Shown here: in pieces, positions 10,229 to 21,730 of the stretch | Position numbering within the stretch: the stretch's first letter is position 1 | Layout of the letters: every line of letters begins with the position of its first letter | Assembly (NCBI GenBank): GCA_903862415.1 | Contig: CAIOYD010000050.1 | Location: 62,001-126,000, forward strand | Source of the DNA: an uncultured Oxalobacteraceae bacterium | GTDB lineage: Bacteria; Pseudomonadota; Gammaproteobacteria; Burkholderiales; Burkholderiaceae_D | DNA length: 64,000 bases | Reading direction: 5' to 3' | Made by a program: the position numbers and the translations under genes | The notes under the pieces: generated by a model | What the model was told of the DNA's origin: nothing | The model's input: the letters and a program-made list of their open reading frames with translations, nothing else | Databases searched by the model: none

Positions 10229-11125
10229 ATGACAACAGCACCATTGACCACCATTGCCCTGGTCGGCAAATATTCTGCCGCCGGAATCGCCAAGGATTTG
10301 CTGAGCCTGGCGCAGTTTTTAGTCGATGCCGGTCATACCGTCGTGCTCGAACACGAAACCGCCACTAATCTGGCTATCAGCGATTATGCCATCATGTCAC
10401 CGGCACAAATCGGTCAACATGCCGATGCGGCTATAGTACTTGGCGGCGATGGTACCATGTTGGGGATTGCACGTCAGCTGGCTCCCTACAACATACCGCT
10501 GATCGGCATCAATCAGGGCCGGCTGGGTTTTATGACCGACATCCCGTTTGAACACATGTTTTCCGCCCTGAGCGAAATTTTGGCCGGCAACCACCAGCAC
10601 GAACAACGCACCCTGCTTGAAGGTGTGGTCATACGCGACGGTGAGCAAATCTTCAACGGTCTGGCCTTTAATGATATTGTCGTCGCGCGTGGCAACGGCT
10701 CAGGTATGGTAGAACTCAAGGTCACGGTGGACAATCATTTCATGTATAACCAGCGCTCGGATGGCTTCATCGTTTCCACGCCCACCGGGTCCAGCGCCTA
10801 TGCACTCTCCGCCGGTGGACCGTTACTGCATCCCAATCTGGCCGGAATCGTGTTTGTGCCGATTGCACCGCATGCGCTGTCGAACCGGCCGATTGTGGTC
10901 TCTGACAGCAGCCAGATTATTATTGAAATTTCGGCCGTGCGCGAAGCCAGCGTGAATTTTGACATGCAAACCTTTGCCCACCTGATGGTAGGCGACCAGA
11001 TTCATATCCAGCGCTCGCGCCATGTGATTTGCTTCCTGCATCCCAAAGACTGGAATTATTACCATACCCTGCGCGAAAAAATGCACTGGAATGAATACCC
11101 GACCGTCAATGGGCATCTTAACTAG
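10229..11125 (+). CDS. nadK: NAD kinase
   Basis: Phosphorylates NAD to NADP. I choose the ATG at 10229 (MTTAPLTTIALVGKY), giving 298 residues, because the NAD kinase fold begins at IALVGKY; the upstream GTG at 10196 would add an unrelated leader. Diagnostic motifs: LGGDGTMLGIAR (GGDGT), NQGRLGFMTD, NDIVVARG, and TPTGSSAYALSAGGPL (the glycine-rich region). Promoter elements are not convincing: a TATGAT at 10178-10183 lacks a well-placed -35. recN follows 74 bases downstream in the same direction. Confidence 0.97.
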   Translation: MTTAPLTTIALVGKYSAAGIAKDLLSLAQFLVDAGHTVVLEHETATNLAISDYAIMSPAQIGQHADAAIVLGGDGTMLGIARQLAPYNIPLIGINQGRLGFMTDIPFEHMFSALSEILAGNHQHEQRTLLEGVVIRDGEQIFNGLAFNDIVVARGNGSGMVELKVTVDNHFMYNQRSDGFIVSTPTGSSAYALSAGGPLLHPNLAGIVFVPIAPHALSNRPIVVSDSSQIIIEISAVREASVNFDMQTFAHLMVGDQIHIQRSRHVICFLHPKDWNYYHTLREKMHWNEYPTVNGHLN

Positions 11126-11199
11126 CGAATGACCTCACGTGTTTTCGGCTAAAATAAGCCCGCCCACACATTCACCTAACATCTGCACCCACATCTGCC

Positions 11200-12849
11200 A
11201 TGCTACGCACCCTGTCCATACGTGATTTTGTCATTGTTGATTATATTGAGCTGGAATTTTCTGGCGGCTTTTCCGTCCTGACCGGCGAAACCGGGGCCGG
11301 GAAATCGATCCTCATCGATGCCCTGAGCCTGACGTTAGGCGGCCGCGGCGATGCCAGCATGGTGCGCGAAGGGGCCGGAAAAACCGATATCAGTGCTGAA
11401 TTTTCGTCAACTTCCGCCTGTGATGTCTGGCTGGCTGAACAGGAATTAACCGCCGCTGAAGGCATGATTCTGTTGCGCCGCGTGATCGATAATGCCGGGC
11501 GCTCCAAAGCCTGGATCAATGGCGTGGCCGCCACCGCCGGACAACTGCGCGAACTCGGCGCCCTGCTGGTCGATATTCACGGTCAGCATGCACATCAGTC
11601 GCTGCTGCAAAGCGATACCCAGCGTCAGCTGCTCGACAATCATGCGCAACTCAATCCTCAGGTGCAGGAAGTCAGTCGCCGCTACAAACACTGGCATGCA
11701 CTGCAACAGCAGCGCAAACAGTTTGAAAGCAACAGCAAACAGGTACTGCAGGAACGCGAACGGCTCGAGTGGCACGTGAGCGAGCTGGAAAAGCTGCGCA
11801 TACTGCCCGACGAATGGCAGGAAATCACCGCTGAGCACAGTCGTCTGGCACACGCCGCCAGTCTGATCGAAGGTGCTCAGCTGGCTCTCGACCTGATCGC
11901 CGAAACCGATAATCCGATACTCAGCCAGATCGCCGTGATCCAGCAAAAACTCGGTAAACTGACCGGCTTTGATGACGCCATTCAAAACATCGTCGACACG
12001 ATCGAACCGGCGCGTATTCATTTACAGGAAGCGACTTCCGCGCTCAATGATTATCTGGGCAGAATGGAACTTGATCCGCAACGACTGCAAACAGTCGAGC
12101 AGAGGGTCGAAGCGCTGCATTCCTGTGCCCGCAAGTTTCATGTCGCACCAGAACAATTGCCAGCCTTGCTGATTACCCTGAGCGATGAACTGGCTGCACT
12201 CGGCAGCGCCACCAATCTGGATGCTTTGCATGAAATGGAACGTGTGGCACTGGCTGAATATCAGGCACTGGCAACCGGGTTGCGTCAGGCGCGCCAGACG
12301 GCAGCAGAAAAACTGGGCAGCGCCGTGACGTTGGCAATGCAGGAGTTGAGCATGGCTGGCGGCTGTTTTGAGATTGCCCTGACCCCGTCTGATCCGGGTC
12401 TGTATGGCACCGAACAAATTGAATTTCTGGTTGCCGGGCACGCCGGAGTGGCGGCACGGCCTCTGGCCAAGGTCGCCTCGGGCGGTGAGCTCGCGCGCAT
12501 CGCACTGGCCATTTCGGTGATTGCCTCGTCCTCGACCGCTACCCCGACACTGATTTTTGATGAAGTCGACAGCGGCATCGGCGGTGGCGTGGCCGAAGTG
12601 GTCGGACGATTGCTCAAACGACTCGGACAACGCTATCAAGTCCTGTGCGTGACCCATCTGGCGCAGGTGGCCAGTCAGGCCGATGCCCATTTCCAGGTCA
12701 GCAAAACCAGTCAGGCCGAAGGTACGGTATCCCAGATCGAGATGCTCGATCACAAAGCCCGGGTGGAAGAAATTGCCCGGATGATAGGCGGCCTGGAAAT
12801 TACCGCCACCACCCGCAAACATGCACGCGAATTACTGGCCAACTCATGA
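11200..12849 (+). CDS. recN: DNA repair protein RecN
   Basis: SMC-like ATPase acting early in double-strand break repair. The 549-residue length is typical. Walker A is [10 protein letters not shown] near residue 30, the signature is [15 protein letters not shown], and Walker B is [12 protein letters not shown] near residue 450. The coiled-coil arms lie between them ([16 protein letters not shown] and similar heptads). Its TGA stop overlaps the hemH start (ATGA), so the genes are probably coupled although functionally unrelated. Confidence 0.97.
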   Translation: MLRTLSIRDFVIVDYIELEFSGGFSVLTGETGAGKSILIDALSLTLGGRGDASMVREGAGKTDISAEFSSTSACDVWLAEQELTAAEGMILLRRVIDNAGRSKAWINGVAATAGQLRELGALLVDIHGQHAHQSLLQSDTQRQLLDNHAQLNPQVQEVSRRYKHWHALQQQRKQFESNSKQVLQERERLEWHVSELEKLRILPDEWQEITAEHSRLAHAASLIEGAQLALDLIAETDNPILSQIAVIQQKLGKLTGFDDAIQNIVDTIEPARIHLQEATSALNDYLGRMELDPQRLQTVEQRVEALHSCARKFHVAPEQLPALLITLSDELAALGSATNLDALHEMERVALAEYQALATGLRQARQTAAEKLGSAVTLAMQELSMAGGCFEIALTPSDPGLYGTEQIEFLVAGHAGVAARPLAKVASGGELARIALAISVIASSSTATPTLIFDEVDSGIGGGVAEVVGRLLKRLGQRYQVLCVTHLAQVASQADAHFQVSKTSQAEGTVSQIEMLDHKARVEEIARMIGGLEITATTRKHARELLANS

Positions 12850-13942
12850 AACCACACTCTGTCACCTTCCAACACGGCCAGCCAGGCAAAGTCGCCGTAG
12901 TGTTAGTCAACCTCGGCACCCCCGAAGCACCTACGGCAGCAGCCTTGCGTCCCTATCTGAAAGAATTTCTTTCAGATACCCGGGTAGTGGAAATTCCCCG
13001 GCTGATCTGGTGGCTTATTCTCAACGGCATTATCGTGCCGTTCCGCTCAGGAAAATCAGCCGCCAAATATGCGGCCATCTGGAGCAGTGAAGGCTCACCA
13101 CTGAAAGTCCATACCCTCAGACAGGCTAAACTGTTGCGCGGTTATCTGGGAGACCGCGGCCATCAGGTCGACGTGGTCGCGGCCATGCGCTATGGTCAAC
13201 CTTCGCTCCCATCGGTGCTGGAACAGTTGCGTGCCGAGGGTTGTTCACAGGTGTTGATCCTGCCAGCCTACCCGCAATATTCCGCCACCACCACGGCCTC
13301 GATTTATGATGCCGTGTTCGACTATTACAAACAAGTGCGTAACATTCCAGAGCTGCGCCTGATCCGCAATTACCACGATCACCCGGCCTATATTGAAGCG
13401 CTCAGACAGAGTGTTTTAAAACACTGGCAACAGCATCAACGCGCTGGCCATCTGGTGATGAGTTTTCATGGCGTACCGAAACGCACCTTACTGCTGGGTG
13501 ATCCGTATCACTGTGAATGCCATAAAACGGCGCGTTTGCTGGCCCAGGCACTGGGATTGAAAGCGGATGACTACAGCGTCACGTTTCAATCGCGTTTTGG
13601 CAAGGCAGAATGGCTGCAACCGTACACCCAGCCCAGTGTAGAAGCGCTGGCACGCAAGGGCACAAAACGGGTTGATGTGATGTGTCCTGGATTTACCAGC
13701 GACTGTCTGGAAACACTGGAAGAAATCAATATGGAAGTCCGGGCTGCCTTTTTGCTGCATGGCGGTCAGGAATTTCATTATATCCCCTGCCTCAATGAAG
13801 ACAGTGCCTGGCTCAGTGCCATGGCCGACATCACTGCCACCCATTTGCACGGCTGGCCAACCAGCCCTGAACAGATACGCCAGCAACAGCAGGATGCCAC
13901 AGCAAGCTTGGCGCGCGCACGCAGTCTCGGTGCCAGCCAGTG

Positions 13943-13943
<1 letters not shown>
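12846..13943 (+). CDS. hemH: Ferrochelatase
   Basis: Inserts Fe(II) into protoporphyrin IX, the last step of haem synthesis. The start at 12846 ([11 protein letters not shown]) yields 365 residues; the longer open frame upstream runs inside recN in another frame. Family markers: [13 protein letters not shown] at the N-terminus, [14 protein letters not shown], the catalytic His in [30 protein letters not shown] and [15 protein letters not shown] with the conserved Glu. ApaH begins at or one base before its stop, so recN-hemH-apaH form an overlapping operon. Confidence 0.97.
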
Positions 13944-16814
<2,871 letters not shown>

Positions 16815-16830
16815 ATCTGAGTTTGTGAAT

Positions 16831-17220
16831 CTAATTCATCGGCGTACACAGCTCAATTAAAAACCCATTATTGTCGCGCACATAGCCGACCAGCTGTCCC
16901 CAGGGTTTGGCTGTGGGTTTTTTCACTTCTACCGCCCCAGCCGCAATGGCACGGGCAAAGTCCGCCTCAATCTGATCGGTCACAAAGCCCAGCTCCATAG
17001 GTGGAGCGGGCTTGTCCAGGGTAGCCTGTTCAAATGGTTGCGGCATGAGGGTTTTCACAAACGCCTGCGCCGCAAACGCCAGTCTGGTGGCACCAGTGTC
17101 CAACTCGCCATACTCATTGCTGTCAGTGACAAACAGGCGCTGAAATCCAAACGCAGCTTCATAAAACTCGATGCTGTCTCTGACGTTGGCCACGTACAGG
17201 ATGGTATAGCCAAATTTCAT
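16831..17220 (-). CDS. VOC/glyoxalase-fold protein
   Basis: A 129-residue protein with two beta-alpha-beta-beta-beta modules of the vicinal oxygen chelate superfamily: YTILYVANVRDSIEFYEAAFGF at the N-terminus and ELGFVTDQIEADFARAIAAGA plus VRDNNGFLIELCTP at the C-terminus. The Glu of LIELC is a usual metal ligand, but the substrate is not predictable; similar proteins include glyoxalase-like, resistance and unassigned enzymes. AAAGGAA lies upstream of the ATG at the right distance. It is convergent with fadH and divergent from the small orphan gene. Confidence 0.85.
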   Translation of the reverse strand: MKFGYTILYVANVRDSIEFYEAAFGFQRLFVTDSNEYGELDTGATRLAFAAQAFVKTLMPQPFEQATLDKPAPPMELGFVTDQIEADFARAIAAGAVEVKKPTAKPWGQLVGYVRDNNGFLIELCTPMN

Positions 17221-17389
17221 GCTGTTATTCCTTTCGGTTTGAATGAATGTTGCCTGTCACTTGTCATACAGGGATGAAATATTAAGCTGTGCAACGAACT
17301 TTATGATCGGGATATTACTCCAAACTTTGGAAATTACCCCTTGTATAGTGGTGATTTTCCTTATTTTACTTTTACTTTGGAGAATAAAC

Positions 17390-17836
17390 ATGAACAACCC
17401 ATTACAGCAATTATATATGTTGCAACAAAGTCAGCAAAATTTACATAACTATCTAGATAAAATTTCTAATTCACATAAGGGATTCCCTCAATATATACCG
17501 CCACTTCCCATTATAAATTACCATACACCTACCACCCAGGAAGAATTGGCCGAAATTAAATATGAAGCATCGCCCGAGGGCCAGGCTGAAAAACATCAAA
17601 ATGAACTACGAACTAATATAGCCCGATTTATATGCCTTGCGTCAGGATTACTTATGACTTTAAGCCCATTGTGTATGCTGGATAACTCGACAGCCCCCAT
17701 CATGATGAAAATAATGATTCCGTCAATAGTCATGATGTTTGTTTCTATGCCCTTCACTATATATCCTCCCTGCACTGGCTATTTGACTCGTAGTAGTTGC
17801 TGCAAGAAGACACCTGAAGAACAATCGCTGGTATAA
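17390..17836 (+). CDS. Orphan membrane protein, AT-rich
   Basis: I do not recognise this 148-residue product. The start at 17390 (MNNPLQQLYMLQQSQQNL) is set by a TTTGGAG ribosome site; the open frame continues upstream but without one. The N-terminal ~80 residues are polar and Gln/Asn-rich with a Pro-rich stretch, followed by two hydrophobic segments (around residues 82-100 and 105-130, the second rich in Met) and a short Cys-containing tail. Codon and base use are visibly richer in A/T than the flanking genes, which suggests horizontal acquisition or fast evolution. A small integral membrane protein is all that can be said. Confidence 0.5.
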   Translation: MNNPLQQLYMLQQSQQNLHNYLDKISNSHKGFPQYIPPLPIINYHTPTTQEELAEIKYEASPEGQAEKHQNELRTNIARFICLASGLLMTLSPLCMLDNSTAPIMMKIMIPSIVMMFVSMPFTIYPPCTGYLTRSSCCKKTPEEQSLV

Positions 17837-17887
17837 ACAGGGAACAATTCGGCACTGTGCAACGACAACCTTGCACCCGCGCAGACT

Positions 17888-17918
17888 GCTGGCTTTTAAA
17901 AATGCAAAAAAAGCCAGC
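17888..17918 (+). terminator. Hairpin after the orphan gene
   Basis: A perfect 10-bp stem, GCTGGCTTTT (17888-17897) with AAAAGCCAGC (17909-17918), encloses an 11-base A-rich loop 51 bases after the orphan gene stop. There is no following T run, so termination is plausible but not certain. Confidence 0.5.
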
Positions 17919-18043
17919 ATGTTTCAATTCATTAACTATGATGTAATTGTCGGGTTTTCAGTCAAAAAGGTTCGCTGTATTTTTTGCAATAGTAATCCGT
18001 CATCTCACGAGGTTTAATTCGACACCATCCAGTGATTGCGGGT

Positions 18044-21000
18044 ATGAAATTAACTATTGCCAAAAGACTCATTCCAATTATCGCCACGGCCGTGCTGGGG
18101 GTTTCCATCATGGCGGGGATAAGCAATTACATGACCAACAAGGTGTATGACAGCACCAATTATGCCAATATCAACATTATTCCCAGCCTGCAACTCCTGG
18201 ATCAGTTACGCAAAAATTTTCTGTTGACCCGTCTTGATATGGACCGGCTCTTGTTTGCCCTGAAAGGCCACGACAACGAAGGCTTAAGCGAGCAAATCGC
18301 TCAGACGCAAAAAACCATCGCCAGCGATTTCCACAACTACGAATTCGATGGCTGTCTGGGCATCAGCTGTATCGCTGATATCAAAGATAAAAACTACCTG
18401 GAACAAGAAAAAGTGCTGTGGGATGAAATCAGGATTTCCCTCGAACAGGCACTGCTGAAGTCGCGCCAGGGAACTCAGGGACTCGAAGAAGCCAATATTC
18501 TGATCTTGAATACCGCGGCAGTTTCCACCAGTTTGCAAATCACCTTTGATCAGCATTTCGATTACAACACCCAACTCGGCGTCGATTCCGCCAAAGCCGC
18601 CAACCAGTTCAAAGAACAGGCGCTGATTTATTTATTGGTCATCGCCGTACTGACACTGATCTTGATTGGCCTGATTGGTTATTACAGTACCCGCTCGATT
18701 TTGCATCAGCTCGGTGGTGAACCGGAAGATGCCGCTGCGATTGCCACCGAGCTGGCGCTGGGTAACTTGACGCATACCATTACGCTCAAACCGGGCGACA
18801 ACAGCAGCTTAATGGCCAGAATGAAGCAGTTAATTACGGCCATGGGCATGGTGGCTGAGCGTGCCGATGCGGTTGGCCAAGGTAATCTGCAGGATGAGGT
18901 GGTGGTGTTATCCGACCAAGATCGTCTGGGTCAGGCGATCAACCATATGGTGGTCGCACTGCGCACTGCACGTATCGTCGACGACAAACGTAACTGGCTC
19001 AATACTGGCAACCACGAGCTGACTCAAACGCTCACAGGTGACTTTTCAGATCGTCAGATTGCCAGCCTGGCGATCAGTTGCATGGCGCGTTATCTGTCGG
19101 CTGGACGCGGTGTGATCTATGCCCTGCACGGCCAGAATCAACCGCTCGAGCTGATCGGCAGTTATATGTATTCGGCAGCCCCGGAACAATTTCAGTCCGG
19201 GGAAGGCGCCATCGGTCAGGCCGCACAGGATCAGCGCCCCATCTTCCTGACGGTGATCGGACCACAGGCCGCTCCGATTGTGACCGGTACCAGTTCGACT
19301 GCAGCACAATTTATTTATGTCTATCCGGTCCTCAACGATCAGCACACTCTGGCCGTACTCGAACTCAGCAGCTTCACTCTGCTGACTGAACTGCAGCTCG
19401 ATTATCTGGCTGCCGCCGTGGAGTTGCTCGGCTCGTATCTGTATATCGCGCAACAACGAGGACAAATCAGCCAACTGCTGCAGGTGGCCGAACAGGCCGA
19501 ACGCGATGTAAGACTACAGAATGAATCGCTGCAGGAAATCAACGCACGCATGGAAGAACAACAGCAGCAATTACAACAACAGTCAGAAGAACTGCAGCAA
19601 TCCAACGCCCAAATGGAAGAACAGCAGCAACAGCTGCAACAGCAGGCCGAAGAACTGCAGCAAACCAATGCACAGATGGAAGAACAGCAGCAACTGTTGG
19701 AACAAAACAATCAGAATTTACGCCAATCTCAAAATGATATCGATGAAAAAGCCAAGCAGCTGGCTTTATCAAATCACTATAAATCGGAATTTCTGGCCAA
19801 TATGTCGCATGAGCTCAGAACACCGCTCAACGCTATCATTTTGCTGTCTAAAATGATGCTCGATAATCCTGACGGCAATTTGCGTGACAGTGAACTCAAG
19901 CGCGCCGAAGTGATACACCGATCTGGCCATGATTTATTGCGCCTCATCAGTGATGTACTCGATCTGTCCAAGGTGGATGCCGGTCGCATGGATTTGCATC
20001 TGGTTAACGTAACCAGCGCGACGATTGCGGCCGAAATGCGGGATTTATTCGATTCAGTGGCACAACAAAACGGGATTGACCTGGTAATTAACGATGCGCT
20101 GCGCGGCGGTTTTTCCAGTGACTATGAAAAAGTCAGTCAGATCATGCGCAATCTGTTATCGAATGCGTTTAAATTTACCAAACAGGGTCATGTCACCCTG
20201 AAGATGGAACGATTGCCACAGGAGCCTCTGCCGATCCGTTTCAGTGTGCAGGATACCGGCATCGGCATCCCGGCAGCCAATAGCAAAACCGTGTTTGATG
20301 CCTTCCGTCAGGTCGATGGATCGACTTCGCGCGAATACGGTGGTACCGGTCTGGGTTTGACAATCAGTCTGCGCTTTGCCCAGTTATTGGGTGGAACCAT
20401 TTTACTGAGCAGCATCGAAGCTCAGGGCAGCATCTTCACACTGTGTCTGCCAGAATTACCGCCATCCTCAGACGTAGCGCCGAGCCAGCCCGAAGCCATA
20501 CCGCTGGTGGAAACGGTGATACCGGATGATCGCAGCAATTTGGCACCACACGACAAAATTATCCTGCTCATTGATGATGATGCCAACTTTGGCAGCGCGG
20601 TGGTTGAAATCAATCATCGACTGGGATACAAAACCATTGTGGCGCAAAATGGCGCCGAGGGTTTGCAAATGGCGCGCCAGTATCATCCCAACGGAATTTT
20701 GCTCGATCTGGGCTTGCCAGACAAAGATGGCTCCGACATTCTGCATGAACTCAAATCCAGTCGCGATCTGTCAGGCATTCCGGTGTATATCATTTCCGGC
20801 AGAGATCATGACAGCGCACTCAATGAACGTGGCATTATCGGATATCTGCAAAAACCTGTAGTCAGCAGCCAGATTGCCGAAGCCGAAGCTGAATTGATGA
20901 GTGCGCTTGCTCAGGCACCATCCGGGGATATTCTGGTCGTCAGCGCCGAGCCGCAAAACTTTGCCAACATACAGAATTTATTGCAGATGCATCGGGGCGA

Positions 21001-21727
21001 AAACAGCTATGCCATCAGCCAGGTCAGTCCGGGAGCTGAGTTACATCAGGCACTCGACCTGCTTGCCTGGGGCGTGATTATTATCGATCTGGCTGGCCTG
21101 AGCATAGCACAGGGCTTGAACGTGGCTGAAACGGTGCACAGCTCGCAGAGCGACGCCGCCATGTTGTTTTTTGGCGTAGCAGAACTGAACGAAGAATCCG
21201 AAGCCAGTCTGCGCTGTTACAGTGACAGCATCATCATTCAGACACCACATGCCGGTGTGCGCCTGCAGGAAAATATTGAACGTTTTTTACGTACGTTACC
21301 CAAGCCAGTAAAAATTAACACGCCAGTGGCACGCACCTCGGAAAAACTCAAAGACAAAACCATCCTGGTGATCGACGATGATCCGCGCAATTTATTTGTC
21401 ATCACCGCCGCACTCGAACAACAGGGTGCACAGGTATTCAATGCGCTCAATGGACGTCGTGCGCTCGACATGCTCGACAAGGCTATGGTCGATTTAATCA
21501 TCACCGATATCATGATGCCGGAAATGGATGGTTATCAAACCATCACCGCCATCCGTGCCAATCCCAAATTATTCCCGATTCCAGTCATCGCACTGACAGC
21601 CAAAGCCATGCCGCAGGATCGAAAAAATATCCTGGAAATCGGTGCCGACGATTATCTTTCCAAACCAGTGGATTACGATGTACTGAGCAACATTGCTTCC
21701 TTCTGGTGCTCCAGGCAGCACGGCTAA
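18044..21727 (+). CDS. Hybrid sensor histidine kinase with three receiver domains
   Basis: Membrane sensor kinase of 1,227 residues. Order: TM1 (about 10-28), a periplasmic helical sensor, TM2 (about 193-215), HAMP-like linkers, a GAF-like region (about 320-475), a Gln/Glu-rich coiled coil (about 485-580) with repeating EEQQQQLQQQ-EELQQ units, HisKA with phospho-acceptor His589 in SHELRTPLN, and HATPase (NLLSNAFKF, DTGIGIP, GGTGLGL). Three C-terminal receivers follow. The first has Asp888 (ILLDLGLPDKDG) and the third Asp1155 (IITDIMMPEMDG), with full acid pairs. The second keeps an Asp at 1015 but lacks the acid pair and the conserved Lys, so it looks degenerate. ATG 18044 is chosen over GTG 18032; neither has a strong ribosome site. 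The next gene starts three bases after the stop. Confidence 0.9.
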   Translation: MKLTIAKRLIPIIATAVLGVSIMAGISNYMTNKVYDSTNYANINIIPSLQLLDQLRKNFLLTRLDMDRLLFALKGHDNEGLSEQIAQTQKTIASDFHNYEFDGCLGISCIADIKDKNYLEQEKVLWDEIRISLEQALLKSRQGTQGLEEANILILNTAAVSTSLQITFDQHFDYNTQLGVDSAKAANQFKEQALIYLLVIAVLTLILIGLIGYYSTRSILHQLGGEPEDAAAIATELALGNLTHTITLKPGDNSSLMARMKQLITAMGMVAERADAVGQGNLQDEVVVLSDQDRLGQAINHMVVALRTARIVDDKRNWLNTGNHELTQTLTGDFSDRQIASLAISCMARYLSAGRGVIYALHGQNQPLELIGSYMYSAAPEQFQSGEGAIGQAAQDQRPIFLTVIGPQAAPIVTGTSSTAAQFIYVYPVLNDQHTLAVLELSSFTLLTELQLDYLAAAVELLGSYLYIAQQRGQISQLLQVAEQAERDVRLQNESLQEINARMEEQQQQLQQQSEELQQSNAQMEEQQQQLQQQAEELQQTNAQMEEQQQLLEQNNQNLRQSQNDIDEKAKQLALSNHYKSEFLANMSHELRTPLNAIILLSKMMLDNPDGNLRDSELKRAEVIHRSGHDLLRLISDVLDLSKVDAGRMDLHLVNVTSATIAAEMRDLFDSVAQQNGIDLVINDALRGGFSSDYEKVSQIMRNLLSNAFKFTKQGHVTLKMERLPQEPLPIRFSVQDTGIGIPAANSKTVFDAFRQVDGSTSREYGGTGLGLTISLRFAQLLGGTILLSSIEAQGSIFTLCLPELPPSSDVAPSQPEAIPLVETVIPDDRSNLAPHDKIILLIDDDANFGSAVVEINHRLGYKTIVAQNGAEGLQMARQYHPNGILLDLGLPDKDGSDILHELKSSRDLSGIPVYIISGRDHDSALNERGIIGYLQKPVVSSQIAEAEAELMSALAQAPSGDILVVSAEPQNFANIQNLLQMHRGENSYAISQVSPGAELHQALDLLAWGVIIIDLAGLSIAQGLNVAETVHSSQSDAAMLFFGVAELNEESEASLRCYSDSIIIQTPHAGVRLQENIERFLRTLPKPVKINTPVARTSEKLKDKTILVIDDDPRNLFVITAALEQQGAQVFNALNGRRALDMLDKAMVDLIITDIMMPEMDGYQTITAIRANPKLFPIPVIALTAKAMPQDRKNILEIGADDYLSKPVDYDVLSNIASFWCSRQHG

Positions 21728-21730
21728 AGT

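Noticed and set aside
12022-12822. Minus-strand open frame of 266 codons inside recN
   Set aside because: It is antisense to a clear RecN gene, with a composition rich in Gln, His and Gly and no family resemblance.
17243-17389. N-terminal extension of the AT-rich orphan protein
   Set aside because: It has no ribosome site, whereas TTTGGAG directly precedes the ATG at 17390.
19550-19720. Repetitive Gln-coding DNA in the hybrid kinase as a mobile or unstable repeat
   Set aside because: EEQQxxLQQ coiled-coil segments are common before HisKA domains and fit the reading frame.
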